From: RPQJ01 sp963793005
GTDB taxonomy: Bacteria; Pseudomonadota; Gammaproteobacteria; Steroidobacterales; Steroidobacteraceae
Direction of reading: 5' to 3'
NCBI GenBank assembly: GCA_963793005.1
Contig: CAWBYP010000002.1
Location: 496,001-560,000, forward strand
Length of the DNA: 64,000 bases
The notes under the pieces are model-generated. The model was not told the DNA's origin and did no database searches. It was given only the letters and a program-made list of their open reading frames with translations. This document shows positions 16,927-26,310 of this stretch, one piece after another (the stretch's first letter is position 1; the number at the start of each line of letters is the position of its first letter). The translations under genes and the position numbers were made by a program.

Positions 16927-18227
16927 GTCGCCCCCGTGAGCACGTGTCGCAGGTCCTCGAGTCGCGGCTCCACCTCCGTCTGCACGGACGGAAGCTCGAG
17001 CAACGCTGCGAGTGCGGGTGGAACAGGTACCGTCGTGCCGATCAGCGGCTCGACGATGTCATTGAACTTGGCGGGATGCGCGGTCGCCACCAGCACCCAG
17101 CGTTCCGCGTGCCGCCGCGGTTCCAGCCCGCGATACACGCAGGCGGCCGTGGCCGTGTGCGGGCACCAGGCATGGCCGAACGCCGCGTAGTCGCGCTGGA
17201 TCGTCGCGCGGATCTGGTCGTCGCTGACCGGCCGTGCCGACAGTCGGCCACTGAGGTCCTGCCAGCCGGGAAACAGCCAGCGCAGGCGCTCCATGTTGCT
17301 TGGATTGCCCACGTCCATTGCCGAGGCGAGCGTGGCAACGCTGGCGCGTGGACGCCACTCGCCCGTCTGCAGGAAGTCCGGGACGGTCGCATTGGCATTG
17401 CTTGCCAGGACGATGTCGCCTATCGGCAGTCCGCACTCGCGCGCCCAGACGCAGGCCAGCGCGTTGCCGAGATTACCGGTGGGAATGATGAAGTTGGGAG
17501 GCCGGCCATCCTGCCGCGACAGCTCGATGCTCGCCCTGGCGTAGTAGATCATCTGCGGCAGCAGGCGCCCGACATTGATGCTGTTCGCAGACGAAAGCTG
17601 CATTCCAGCCGCAAGCGCCGGGTCCACGAAGGCTTCCTTCACCATGCGCTGGCAGTCGTCGAAGGTTCCGTTCACAGCCAGCGTGCGGACGTTGCCGCCC
17701 CAGCACGCAAGCTGTTTCTCCTGCCTCGCGGAGACCAGTCCGCGCGGATAGAGCACCACGACGTCGACCCACGGCCGGCCATGGAATGCCGACGCTACGG
17801 CGCCACCGGTATCGCCGGAGGTCGCCACCAGGATCGTCAGGCGTCGCGAATCCGGGCGCGGAATACGCTCCAGCGACGCTGCGAGGAATCTCGCGCCGAA
17901 GTCCTTGAATGCCGCGGTGGGGCCGTGGAACAGTTCGAGCACGGAGAGCGGGCCCTGCGCGCCGCGCAATTCCACCAGCGGCACTGGGAAATTGAATGCA
18001 TCACCCGTGGCCGCGGGAAGCAACCCGGCCATCACGTCGCCTTCCGCAAACGGCCGCAGCATCTGCGACGCAAGGTCGGCCAGCGACGCCGAGCCGGCAA
18101 ACCCGCTCACGTCCAGTGCGGGCAGCGCTTCCGGCACGTACAACCCGCCGTCCGGCGCCAGCCCTCGTGCAATGGCTTCTCCGAGGCCGACGGCGTGCGA
18201 CGGATCCCGCGTACTCTTGTACCGCAT
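16923..18227 (-). CDS. thrC: Threonine synthase
   Basis: ThrC converts O-phosphohomoserine to threonine with PLP. The 434 residues begin MRYKSTRDPSHAVGLGEAI; the PLP lysine is in GPTAAFKDFGARF, the phosphate-binding loop in ATSGDTGGAVASAF, and SANSINVGRLLPQMIYY and PTGNLGNALA are the fold II signatures. ATG 18227 overlaps the thrB stop by one base (TGATG); the frame is open upstream only inside thrB. Last biosynthetic gene of thrABC. Confidence 0.96.
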   Translation of the reverse strand: MRYKSTRDPSHAVGLGEAIARGLAPDGGLYVPEALPALDVSGFAGSASLADLASQMLRPFAEGDVMAGLLPAATGDAFNFPVPLVELRGAQGPLSVLELFHGPTAAFKDFGARFLAASLERIPRPDSRRLTILVATSGDTGGAVASAFHGRPWVDVVVLYPRGLVSARQEKQLACWGGNVRTLAVNGTFDDCQRMVKEAFVDPALAAGMQLSSANSINVGRLLPQMIYYARASIELSRQDGRPPNFIIPTGNLGNALACVWARECGLPIGDIVLASNANATVPDFLQTGEWRPRASVATLASAMDVGNPSNMERLRWLFPGWQDLSGRLSARPVSDDQIRATIQRDYAAFGHAWCPHTATAACVYRGLEPRRHAERWVLVATAHPAKFNDIVEPLIGTTVPVPPALAALLELPSVQTEVEPRLEDLRHVLTGAT

Positions 18228-19168
18228 CAGTCGTCCACGACCCTTGCGCCTTCGCGTCCGATGTCGGACACCCAGCTGTCGGTCTCGAGGCCGTGCTTGC
18301 GGAACGCCGACACCATCCCGAGGCGCGCGTTCTCTGCATCGCCAACCTCGGCCCACGCGAACACCGTGGGACCGGCGCCTGAGATCGAGCAACCAATCGC
18401 GCCGGCGACGAGCGCGGCCTGCTTGACCTCCGCGAAGCCAGGGATCAGCACCTGGCGCTGCGGCTCGATCACCACGTCCATCAGCGACTCCCGCATCAAC
18501 GGCAGGTCCGAGGTGTAGCAACCCGACAGGAAGCCAGCCAGGTTTGCCTGCTGCCAGATGACATCAGACAGTTGCACTGACTGCTTCAGGATCGCCCGTG
18601 CCTCGCGCGTCGCCAGCATCATGTGCGGGTGGACGATCACGCAGCGGACGCTCTCGGGCACCGGGATCTGCTTCACGAATGGATTGTCGATTCCGACCGT
18701 CAACACCAGGCCGCCGAACAGCGACGGTGCAATGTTGTCGACGTGAACCGATCCGCTGGCGACCGCCTCGCCCTGCATCGCGAACTTGAGCAGCCGGGTC
18801 CGGTCGAGCGGTTCGTCCACCAGCGCCGCCGCCGCAACCACCGCAGCCACCGCAGAAGCAGCCGATCCGCCCAGCCCGGAACCAAGCGGAATGCCCTTTT
18901 CAATCTCGAGTTCAAAGCCGAACGACAGCCCGAGCGATCTCTGCAGCGCGAGCGCCGCCATGCCCGCGGTATTCTTCTCGGTCTCGAGCGGCAGGTTCTT
19001 CACGACGCCGCTGATGGAACGGATCACTACGCCGGGTTCCGCGCGACGCGTAACCCGGACCCGATCGCCGAGCGCGGCTACGGCGTGCCCGAGGATGTCG
19101 AAACCTACCGCGACGTTGCCTACGCTCGCCGGAGCGAATGCTGTTGCGCTGGTGCGCGTCGCCGTCAC
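18227..19168 (-). CDS. thrB: Homoserine kinase
   Basis: ThrB phosphorylates homoserine using ATP. The 313-residue GHMP kinase has the N-terminal strand with SVGNVAVGFDILGHAV, the ATP loop GIPLGSGLGGSAASAVAA (about 92-109) and the C-terminal GHMP motif GCSISGAGPTVFAWAEV. The start is GTG 19168, overlapping the thrA stop in GTGA. Co-transcribed between thrA and thrC. Confidence 0.95.
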   Translation of the reverse strand: MTATRTSATAFAPASVGNVAVGFDILGHAVAALGDRVRVTRRAEPGVVIRSISGVVKNLPLETEKNTAGMAALALQRSLGLSFGFELEIEKGIPLGSGLGGSAASAVAAVVAAAALVDEPLDRTRLLKFAMQGEAVASGSVHVDNIAPSLFGGLVLTVGIDNPFVKQIPVPESVRCVIVHPHMMLATREARAILKQSVQLSDVIWQQANLAGFLSGCYTSDLPLMRESLMDVVIEPQRQVLIPGFAEVKQAALVAGAIGCSISGAGPTVFAWAEVGDAENARLGMVSAFRKHGLETDSWVSDIGREGARVVDD

Positions 19169-21654
19169 AGCTTTGCCCCGAGATACGCGCAGACGCGCAA
19201 CAGGTCAGCGAACACCCCGGCTGCCGTCACGGCCGGGCCCGCGCCCGGACCCTGCACGATCAGCGGGTTCTGGTCGTAGCGCGCGGTCTGGAAGCGCACG
19301 ATGTTGTCGGTGAGCGCGATGTTGGCGAACGGGTGCGACGTGGGAAGCTCGACCACGCCCACTTCGGCGCGACCGTCGACCCCGACCGATCCAACGTAGC
19401 GAAGCACGCAACCGCGCCCACGTGCGGCCTCGAGGCGCGTGAGCATCGGCGCGTCGAACTCGGCCAGGCGCTCGACAAACTCCTCAATGCCGCAGCCGGC
19501 GAGCTCGGACGGCACCAGGCTCTCGACCTCGACGTCGGAGATCTCCAGCCTGAGCCCCATCTCGCGGCCGAGGATGATCAGCTTGCGGGCGACGTCCGTC
19601 CCGGAAAGGTCGTCGCGCGGATCTGGCTCCGTGTAACCGAGCGACTTCGCCTGCCGCACGACCGAGGAGAACGACTGGGTTCCGTCCCAGGTATTGAACA
19701 GGTAGGCCAGCGTCCCTGAGAACATGCCCTCGATGCGGCGGATCTCGTCGCCCGTCTCGCGCAGGTCCCGCAGCGTCTGTATCACCGGAAGCCCGGCGCC
19801 GACGGTGGCCTCGTAGAGGTAATGCGAACCGGCCGCGCGACGCGCGTCCCTCAGGCGTTCGTAGTACTGGTAGTCCGCGCTGTTCGCCTTCTTGTTCGGC
19901 GTAACGACGTGGATGCCCTCGGACAGCCAGTGCGCGTAGTGGCTCGCGACCTCCGCACTCGCGCTGCAGTCGATGATCACCGCGTGAGGAAACTGGTCGG
20001 CATGAACGTGGTCGGCGAACCGGTCCAGTTCCACGGGTGCCTCGCCTGCCTTGTATTCCTCACGCCATCGCGCAAGGTCCACGGCTCCCTGCGTGAGCTT
20101 CATCGTCTTCGAGCCCGCAAGGCCCCGCACGCGCAGGTCGATCTTGAAGTCACGCCGCAGCCGCTCGACCTGTGAAGCGATCTGGTCGAGCAGCGCGCCA
20201 CCCACCAGCCCCGGGCCGATCAGCCCGATCGAGACCGTGTGGGCAGACAGGTAGAAACTCGAGTGAACCGAGCGCAGCGCCCGCGCGCTGCTGCGGCCGT
20301 CGATCACCACCGAGATGTTGCGCTCTGATGCGCCCTGCGCGATCGCACGCACGTTGACACCGGCGGTGCTGAGCGCGCCGAACACCTGTGCGGCGACGCC
20401 GTGCGCGCCCGCCATTCCATCGCCCACCACTGCGAGGATGCTGCAGCCGCGATTGACCTCGATGCTCTGGATCTGTCCCTCGCGCAGTTCCGGGTCGAAC
20501 GCGCGCCGTACCACGCGCTCGGCGCGATCGGCCTCGATCTCCGGCACCGCAAAACAGATCGAGTGCTCGGAGCTGCCCTGGGAGATCAGGATCACCGAGA
20601 TCCCCTCCTCGCGCAGTGCACCGAACAGGCGATGCGCCGTGCCGGGCACGCCGATCATGCCGGCGCCCTCGAGGTCGACGAGCGCGATCTTCTCGACCGT
20701 CGTGATGCCCTTGACCAGCGGGTTGGGCGCCGTGCGGTCCTGGATCACCGTGCCCGCCTTGTCGGGCGCGAAGGTGTTCCGGATCCATATCGGGATGCGC
20801 TTCTGCACCGCGGGTGCCATCGTCTGAGGGTGGATCACCTTGGCCCCGAAATACGCGAGCTCCATGGCCTCGTTGTACGAAAGCGCCTCGATGACCTGGG
20901 CCTCCGGCACCAGGCGTGGATCGGCGCTCAGTACGCCGTCGACGTCGGTCCAGATGACGATTTCCCCGGCATCGAGCAGCGAGCCGAAGATCGACGCCGA
21001 GAAGTCGCTTCCGTTGCGCCCGAGCGTGGTCTGCAGCCCCTGGGTATCGGTGGCGATGAAGCCGGTCACCACCAGCGTACCGGTGAAATCCGGGGCAACC
21101 TGCAGGTTCAGGTTCTCGCGGGACTGTTCCCAGCGGATGGCAGGCCCGAGCGGTCCCCACTCGACCAGCAGGACCTTGCGGGCATCGAGCCACTGCACGT
21201 GTCCGATCGACTTGCCCCGCACTCGCAGCAGCCGCTCGAACATCCGGGTGGACCAGAGCTCGCCGTAGCCGGAAATCAGGTCCCGGAGCGTCGTGGAGGC
21301 CGACCGGACCAGGCGTACTGCCTGGAGGATTCCGGCGATGTCATGGCAGTCCTGGTCCAGCTGGACGACGAACTCATCGTAGTTGGCCCCATCGAGGAGT
21401 TCGCGGGCGATTCCGACGTGGCGCATCCGGAGGTCCTGGATGCGGTCGTCCAGGGTGGGATCCTGCCGCTCCGCCAGGGACACCAGGGCAAGCAGCGCAT
21501 CGGTAACCCCTCGACAGGCCGACAGGACTACCGCCTTGCGCGCAGCCGGATCGTCCTCGATTATCCGGGCTACACGCTGCATGCAGGCAGCGTCAGCGAC
21601 ACTTGACCCGCCGAACTTATGGACCTTCCACGCTTCCACGATTTCTGGCTCCAT
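19165..21654 (-). CDS. thrA: Bifunctional aspartate kinase / homoserine dehydrogenase
   Basis: An 829-residue fusion that performs the first and third steps from aspartate to threonine. The aspartokinase domain (about 10-290) starts KVHKFGGSSVADA and has GRNGSDFSASIFG. An ACT regulatory region follows (about 310-460), the basis of threonine feedback in this family. The homoserine dehydrogenase domain (about 475-829) has the NAD(P) loop IGLIGPGLVGGALL, VTPNKKANS and EATVGAGLPVIQTLRD. ATG 21654 is annotated, but GTG 21639 has a better-placed GGAG, which overlaps the first codons. No leader-peptide attenuator rich in Thr/Ile codons was seen upstream. Confidence 0.95.
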   Translation of the reverse strand: MEPEIVEAWKVHKFGGSSVADAACMQRVARIIEDDPAARKAVVLSACRGVTDALLALVSLAERQDPTLDDRIQDLRMRHVGIARELLDGANYDEFVVQLDQDCHDIAGILQAVRLVRSASTTLRDLISGYGELWSTRMFERLLRVRGKSIGHVQWLDARKVLLVEWGPLGPAIRWEQSRENLNLQVAPDFTGTLVVTGFIATDTQGLQTTLGRNGSDFSASIFGSLLDAGEIVIWTDVDGVLSADPRLVPEAQVIEALSYNEAMELAYFGAKVIHPQTMAPAVQKRIPIWIRNTFAPDKAGTVIQDRTAPNPLVKGITTVEKIALVDLEGAGMIGVPGTAHRLFGALREEGISVILISQGSSEHSICFAVPEIEADRAERVVRRAFDPELREGQIQSIEVNRGCSILAVVGDGMAGAHGVAAQVFGALSTAGVNVRAIAQGASERNISVVIDGRSSARALRSVHSSFYLSAHTVSIGLIGPGLVGGALLDQIASQVERLRRDFKIDLRVRGLAGSKTMKLTQGAVDLARWREEYKAGEAPVELDRFADHVHADQFPHAVIIDCSASAEVASHYAHWLSEGIHVVTPNKKANSADYQYYERLRDARRAAGSHYLYEATVGAGLPVIQTLRDLRETGDEIRRIEGMFSGTLAYLFNTWDGTQSFSSVVRQAKSLGYTEPDPRDDLSGTDVARKLIILGREMGLRLEISDVEVESLVPSELAGCGIEEFVERLAEFDAPMLTRLEAARGRGCVLRYVGSVGVDGRAEVGVVELPTSHPFANIALTDNIVRFQTARYDQNPLIVQGPGAGPAVTAAGVFADLLRVCAYLGAKL

Positions 21655-21791
21655 TCCGGCCGCCCAAAGTGGCGGGCCAACCGATCGCCGACAGGCGACG
21701 GGTCAGGCCGGACGTGGTCTGACGGGGGACACCTCGGTTTCGGGGCAAGTCACTGTATCTTCTTGCAGCGCGGCAGGCAAACTAGCGGGCG

Positions 21792-22409
21792 ATGAGCGAC
21801 CTGAGCCAACCCGGCCTGTATGCAGTGGTACTCGCTGCCGGACCGTCGACCCGTTTCGGCAGCCCGAAAGCGCTGATCCAGCTGGCGGGCACGCCCGTGC
21901 TGCATTGGGCCGTGTCTAATGCCGCCCGGGCCGGGGGTACATCAGTAGGAGTGGTTCTGGGCTCCGACGCCGGCGCGATCGCGCCCCTGCTCCGACGCTC
22001 AGGGGCCTCCATCGTCGTGAACCGCGGCTGGCGCGAAGGCTTGGCCAGTTCCGTGCGTGCGGCGGTGAATGCCGCCCCGCCCGGTTGCGAGGGCCTGCTG
22101 CTGACGCTGGTCGACCAGGTGAACGTCACGGCGGACGACTTGCGGCGCCTCACGCATGCCTGGCGGCGCCATCCGGTGCTGATCGCGGCGGCCCTGCATT
22201 CGGGTGCCCCGGGGCTCCCGGCGCTGTTTCCCAGCTGGGCCTTCCCAGACCTGCTCGGGCTGCGCGGCGAGAGTGACCCGCGGGTGGTCATACGCCGCCA
22301 TTCGGACCGGGTGGTGCGGATTTCGATGCCCTCCGCGGCCGTGGACGTGAACACGCCGGAGGACCTGCTCGATATTTCGGCCCGAAGCCCGGATCACGCC
22401 GAATCCTGA
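21792..22409 (+). CDS. MobA/MocA-like nucleotidyltransferase
   Basis: A 205-residue NTP transferase. The signature AVVLAAGPSTRFGSPKAL (about 10-27) binds the nucleotide, and the GLLLTLVDQVNVTADDL segment occupies the place of the usual LADQP metal-binding motif. Family members make molybdopterin cytosine dinucleotide for xanthine-dehydrogenase-type enzymes. No molybdoenzyme, XdhC or cofactor gene is nearby, so the substrate is uncertain. ATG 21792. It is divergent from thrA. Confidence 0.8.
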   Translation: MSDLSQPGLYAVVLAAGPSTRFGSPKALIQLAGTPVLHWAVSNAARAGGTSVGVVLGSDAGAIAPLLRRSGASIVVNRGWREGLASSVRAAVNAAPPGCEGLLLTLVDQVNVTADDLRRLTHAWRRHPVLIAAALHSGAPGLPALFPSWAFPDLLGLRGESDPRVVIRRHSDRVVRISMPSAAVDVNTPEDLLDISARSPDHAES

Positions 22410-22418
22410 CCGCTCTTG

Positions 22419-22454
22419 TATAATCGCGGGCGAAATTGAGTGACTGCAGTCACT
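22419..22454 (+). promoter_or_regulatory. Candidate -10 box and 16-bp palindrome upstream of the 22555 gene
   Basis: A consensus TATAAT lies at 22419-22424, followed at 22439-22454 by the perfect palindrome AGTGACTGCAGTCACT, placed where a repressor would block the start site. No strong -35 is visible. Whether the palindrome is an operator is inference. Confidence 0.45.
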
Positions 22455-22554
22455 GCTCGAGTGAGAAATGCGTCGTGGTTTCGACAATGCAGGGTCGTGA
22501 ACCCGCGCCGCCATGAATACACTGACGCCGTTGCTGTCATTGGAGAAACCGCGC

Positions 22555-23130
22555 ATGCGCCAATTCCAGATCCTCTGCTTTGCGACCCTCGCCGGGTCCA
22601 TGCTGTTCGCAACGCAGGCCAGCGCCGGCGCCGTGACGGACCTTTATCGAAGTGGGGCGTACGGCTTGCCATGGAACGCGACCAAGGACGCTATCCAGGC
22701 AAAGTACCCGGGCGGCCAGTGGGTTCAGAATGACAAGGGCCAGGAGCAGTATTGCGCCTCGAGCAAGCAGACCCTGCTTAAGCTACCTGCTCCGCACCAG
22801 AGCCGCGAACTGTGCTTCGTGATCGGATCGGACGGCACCCTGGCCAGCGCCACGGCCGTGATGGATGCGTCGCTTCCCTCGCTGCTCGCCATCGTGAATC
22901 GCTGCCGAACGACTTTCGGGGACTTCGACGCGGTGGTCCGTGACCAGCAGGCGATCCAGTCGCGCTCCACGGCCATGCTGTGGACGAAGGACAGGCAGTA
23001 CGTGGTCAGGATCGTCAGCGAGAACGACACGGACGGCCGCCCGCTGATGGTGAGCTACACGGTGGCCGACGAGCCGGAGATGTACACGGTCGGGGCCGCA
23101 AAGGTCTCCAACATTCCCGGATCCAGGTAG
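22555..23130 (+). CDS. Secreted protein of unknown function
   Basis: A 191-residue protein with a signal peptide (MRQFQILCFATLAGSMLFA, cleavage near QASA-GA). The mature part has two pairs of cysteines (YCASSKQTLLK, LCFVIGSD, NRCRTTFGD) and a segment YGLPWNATKDAIQAKYPGG similar to other secreted proteins in which a small domain binds a ligand, but no family is recognised. ATG 22555 is chosen over the upstream ATG 22513 because TTGGAGA lies 8 nt before it and the signal peptide follows at once. It ends at a terminator hairpin. Confidence 0.75.
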   Translation: MRQFQILCFATLAGSMLFATQASAGAVTDLYRSGAYGLPWNATKDAIQAKYPGGQWVQNDKGQEQYCASSKQTLLKLPAPHQSRELCFVIGSDGTLASATAVMDASLPSLLAIVNRCRTTFGDFDAVVRDQQAIQSRSTAMLWTKDRQYVVRIVSENDTDGRPLMVSYTVADEPEMYTVGAAKVSNIPGSR

Positions 23131-23153
23131 TCGCCACAGGTCCATAGTCCGAC

Positions 23154-23177
23154 GCGGCCCCACCCCGGGGCCGCTTT
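23154..23177 (+). terminator. Intrinsic terminator
   Basis: GCGGCCCC (23154-23161) pairs with GGGGCCGC (23167-23174) across a 5-nt loop and is followed by TTTCGTTC, 24 bp after the stop of the secreted-protein gene. Confidence 0.7.
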
Positions 23178-23320
23178 CGTTCGGGCGACTGGCGCGGCCG
23201 GGCAATCCGGTCGATGAGCGCGCCGACGAGTGTCCGCCCTGAGCGCCGACTTGCATCCACGCCGTTGCCCCGCCAATCTGGGGCCATGCTGGCTTGTATC
23301 GGTACGGCGGGAGCCATCCT

Positions 23321-24865
23321 ATGAACGGCGCACAGTCCCTGATCCAGACACTGGCCGACTGCGGGGTCGAGGTCTGCTTCGGCAACCCGGGCACCTCAGA
23401 GATGCACTTCGTCGCGTCGCTCGACTCGACTCCGGAAATGCGGGCGGTGCTGTGTCTGTTCGAGGGCGTAGCCACGGGCGCGGCAGACGGCTACGGACGC
23501 ATGGCCGGCAAGCCGGCGGCAGTGCTGCTGCACCTCGGCCCCGGGCTCGCGAACGGGCTTGCGAACCTTCACAACGCCCGCCGCGCCTCCACGCCCATCG
23601 TGAATATCGTCGGCGACCACGCCACCTACCACCTCCAGTACGACGCGCCGCTGACCTCAGACATCATCGGTTTCGCACGACCCGTGTCGTCGTGGATCTG
23701 CGAGTCCAAGAGCGCACGCACCGTCGCGGCCGACACGGCGCGAGCGGTGCAGGCAGCCCGAGCGGCGCCGGGAGGCATCGCCACGCTGATCCTGCCCGCG
23801 GATACTGCCTGGACAGAGGCGAGTCATACGGCCCAGCCCTTGCCTGCAATCGGGCCGTCCCCTGCCCCGGCTGCCGCGATCGAGACGGCTGCCGAACTGC
23901 TGCGAAACGGCAAGCGCAGCGCGCTTCTGCTGCGCGGGGCTGCCCTGCGCGGCGCGGGACTCGAGGCCGCCGGCCGCATCGCGGCGCGTACCGGCGCGCG
24001 GCTGTTGTCGGACACCTTTGCTCCACATTCGGAGCTCGGCGCCGGCCGGATCCCAGTCGAGCGACTGCCATATTTCGCCGAGCAGATCGTCGACACGCTC
24101 GGCAACCTCGAGCAGTTGATCCTGGTCGGCTCGAAGCCGCCGGTGTCGTTCTTCGCCTACCCCGGCAAGCGCAGCTGGTGCACTCCAGACGGCTGCCGCA
24201 TCGAGCAGCTCGCCCATGAGCACGAGGACGGTGTCCATGCACTCGAGGCGCTGGACGCCGCAATCGGCGGGCCGGCGCCGGCGGTGACACGCATTCCACT
24301 GATGCTGCCCGAGCTTCCACGTGGCCCGTTGAACGCGCTCGCCGTCGCACAGGCCATCGCGCACCTGACTCCCGAACACGCCATTTTGGCCGACGAATCG
24401 GCAACCTCCGGCTTTCCGCTGGCCATGATGATGGCGCGCGCCCGGCCGCACGACCACCTGGCGCTGACCGGTGGTTCGATCGGTCTCGGCCTTCCACTCG
24501 CACTCGGGGCTGCCATTGCATGCCCGGACCGCAAGGTCGTGTGCCCGCATGGCGACGGCGGCGCCGCCTACACGATGCAGGCACTCTGGAGCATGGCGCG
24601 CGAACGCCAGGACGTCACCGTCGTGATCTACGCGAACCGGTCTTATGCGATCCTGAACATCGAGCTGCAGCGGGTAGGCGCAAGCGGTGCTGGGCCCAAG
24701 GCGCTGTCCATGCTCGACCTCCACAACCCGGAGATGAACTGGACGAAGATCGCCGAAGGACTCGGCGTCGAAGCCAGTCGCGCCGAGACGGCCGAAGACT
24801 TCTGCGCACAGTACGCCTCGGCGATGAAGCAGCGCGGCCCGCGCCTGATCGAGGCGATGATCTGA
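23321..24865 (+). CDS. Thiamine-diphosphate-dependent enzyme, acetolactate-synthase-large-subunit-like
   Basis: A 514-residue enzyme. The N-terminal Pyr domain has GNPGTSEMHFVASLD and the catalytic Glu in LFEGVATGAADGYGRM. A central domain spans about 185-330. The C-terminal PP domain has the ThDP motif HGDGGAAYTMQ...YANRSYAI (GDG-x-N). It belongs to the branch named acetolactate synthase large subunit or benzoylformate decarboxylase, whose members often lack acetolactate activity; no ilvN small subunit is adjacent. ATG 23321 follows GGGAG. The true substrate is a 2-oxo acid of unknown identity. Confidence 0.85.
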   Translation: MNGAQSLIQTLADCGVEVCFGNPGTSEMHFVASLDSTPEMRAVLCLFEGVATGAADGYGRMAGKPAAVLLHLGPGLANGLANLHNARRASTPIVNIVGDHATYHLQYDAPLTSDIIGFARPVSSWICESKSARTVAADTARAVQAARAAPGGIATLILPADTAWTEASHTAQPLPAIGPSPAPAAAIETAAELLRNGKRSALLLRGAALRGAGLEAAGRIAARTGARLLSDTFAPHSELGAGRIPVERLPYFAEQIVDTLGNLEQLILVGSKPPVSFFAYPGKRSWCTPDGCRIEQLAHEHEDGVHALEALDAAIGGPAPAVTRIPLMLPELPRGPLNALAVAQAIAHLTPEHAILADESATSGFPLAMMMARARPHDHLALTGGSIGLGLPLALGAAIACPDRKVVCPHGDGGAAYTMQALWSMARERQDVTVVIYANRSYAILNIELQRVGASGAGPKALSMLDLHNPEMNWTKIAEGLGVEASRAETAEDFCAQYASAMKQRGPRLIEAMI

Positions 24866-24914
24866 GGCAATGTCTGCGCGCGGCCCGCGAGGCCGGGCCG
24901 CCGATGCCAATGAG

Positions 24915-25793
24915 TCAGGGCCAGCCGGCCCCTGCGGTTGCGACCTCCGCGCACTCGATCAACCCTCGCCTCGCGACCGAGACCACTGCAGCGGCCGAGG
25001 ACGGCGCGGTCAACATGTACAGCGTCCGCCGGTCGGGCCCACCGAGCATGCATGCGAAGCACGGCTGCGAGGTCCGGACCGTCGAGACAATCCTGCCGCC
25101 GGGAGCGACCAGCACGCACTCCGGGGCAATGGCGTTCGCTATCCACACATTCCCGTCCGCATCGAGGCAGATCCCATCCGGTGCGCGCATGCCAAGCGTC
25201 GCCCAGACCCTGCGATTCGACAGCGAACCATCCCGACCCCGGTCGAACGCAGTCAGGCACATGCCCAGCGTCTCGGCGACGATCAGCGTCTGGCCGTCGG
25301 GCGTGATGACAGTGCCGTTCGGAAAGTGCATCCCGGACGCTGCCTCGCGAACACGACCATCAGTCTCTACCAGTGCCAGGTTCGCCGTCGCGTGATCGGC
25401 CAGCACGCCCATCGTTCCGCGCGCATTGATTTCCGCATCCAGGTCGAACCCGAATTCGCCGACATAGGCACGACCCTCGGCATCCACGACCATGTCGTTG
25501 CAATGAAAAGCGGCAATTCCTGAGAGATCCGCGTGCAGCGCAAACCCGCCCGCATCAAGTCGCAGTACCTGCCGGCGCTGCATCGCGACCACGAGCAGCC
25601 GGCCGTCCGGCAGCCACCCCAGTCCCGACGGTCGGTCATCGATTACGTGCTCGGTGCGAATCGCCGCATCCGCGCCGACCGACTTGATCGCCTGGTCGTA
25701 GAAATCGCTGAACCAGAGACGGCCGCCGTGCCATCGCGGCCCTTCGCCAAAATGCAGGTCCCGGGCCAGCACTCTTGATTCGAGATCGCTCAC
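24915..25793 (-). CDS. SMP-30/gluconolactonase/LRE family protein
   Basis: A 292-residue six-bladed propeller. Family metal ligands appear in FGEGPRWHGGRLWFSD (E near 17), FHCNDMVVDAEGRAYVGEFG (N near 102), FPNGTVITPDGQTLIVAET (N) and APDGICLDADGNVWIANA (D). Members hydrolyse sugar lactones or related esters. Convergent with the TPP enzyme; whether they share a pathway is unknown. ATG 25793, 8 bp after the stop of the 25802-26260 gene. Confidence 0.88.
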   Translation of the reverse strand: MSDLESRVLARDLHFGEGPRWHGGRLWFSDFYDQAIKSVGADAAIRTEHVIDDRPSGLGWLPDGRLLVVAMQRRQVLRLDAGGFALHADLSGIAAFHCNDMVVDAEGRAYVGEFGFDLDAEINARGTMGVLADHATANLALVETDGRVREAASGMHFPNGTVITPDGQTLIVAETLGMCLTAFDRGRDGSLSNRRVWATLGMRAPDGICLDADGNVWIANAIAPECVLVAPGGRIVSTVRTSQPCFACMLGGPDRRTLYMLTAPSSAAAVVSVARRGLIECAEVATAGAGWP

Positions 25794-25801
25794 AGGAGAT
25801 C

Positions 25802-26260
25802 TCAGGATGCCAGCGACTGCCAGCCCTTGGCATTGCGTATGTCGAGCGCCGTGGCGATCGACTTGAGCGCAGCCAACTCTGACTCGCGGCGCGCCGAGAC
25901 CAGTCCCAGCATCCCACCGGCCGCATCAGCCACGTCCTGGCACCAGGCAAGCAGCATCTGCAGACCGTCGGCATCGAATGAATCTGCCATCTCGCCACGA
26001 CCACGACTGAGTTCGTTCAGGATCGCCAGGTTGGTCTTCAGTTCAGCCGGGCTCGGCGCAATGCTCAACCATCGTTCGAGGGTCTGTTGGCCACCGTTTT
26101 CGAGCATGCCTCGCTCGGCGGCGATCTTGAGGATGAGATTGCGCTCCTCACGCTGAATCTTGCCGTCTGCCCAGGCAACATAGACCAGCGGCAGCAGCGA
26201 CACCACGCGATAGGCCTGTCGCGGAATCTTCAACTCGGCCAGCCATGAGTCGATCTTCAC
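25802..26260 (-). CDS. TerB-like helical protein
   Basis: A 152-residue all-helical protein. The segment LLPLVYVAWADGKIQREERNL resembles the acidic TerB signature (ADG-x-E-E-x), repeated as a second, degenerate half later. TerB-type domains are linked to tellurite resistance clusters and metal-dependent membrane functions, but no other ter gene is here. No signal peptide. Only the general family resemblance is claimed. It lies 8 bp upstream of the SMP-30 gene and probably shares its mRNA. Confidence 0.45.
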   Translation of the reverse strand: MKIDSWLAELKIPRQAYRVVSLLPLVYVAWADGKIQREERNLILKIAAERGMLENGGQQTLERWLSIAPSPAELKTNLAILNELSRGRGEMADSFDADGLQMLLAWCQDVADAAGGMLGLVSARRESELAALKSIATALDIRNAKGWQSLAS

Positions 26261-26310
26261 TGTCCCCCCCCGGAGTTTTGTTAGTTCGACGCGCGCAGTC
26301 TAATAGCGCG

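Noticed and set aside
21655..21791. Threonine/isoleucine leader-peptide attenuator upstream of thrA
   Set aside because: No short frame rich in Thr and Ile codons and no paired hairpins were seen.
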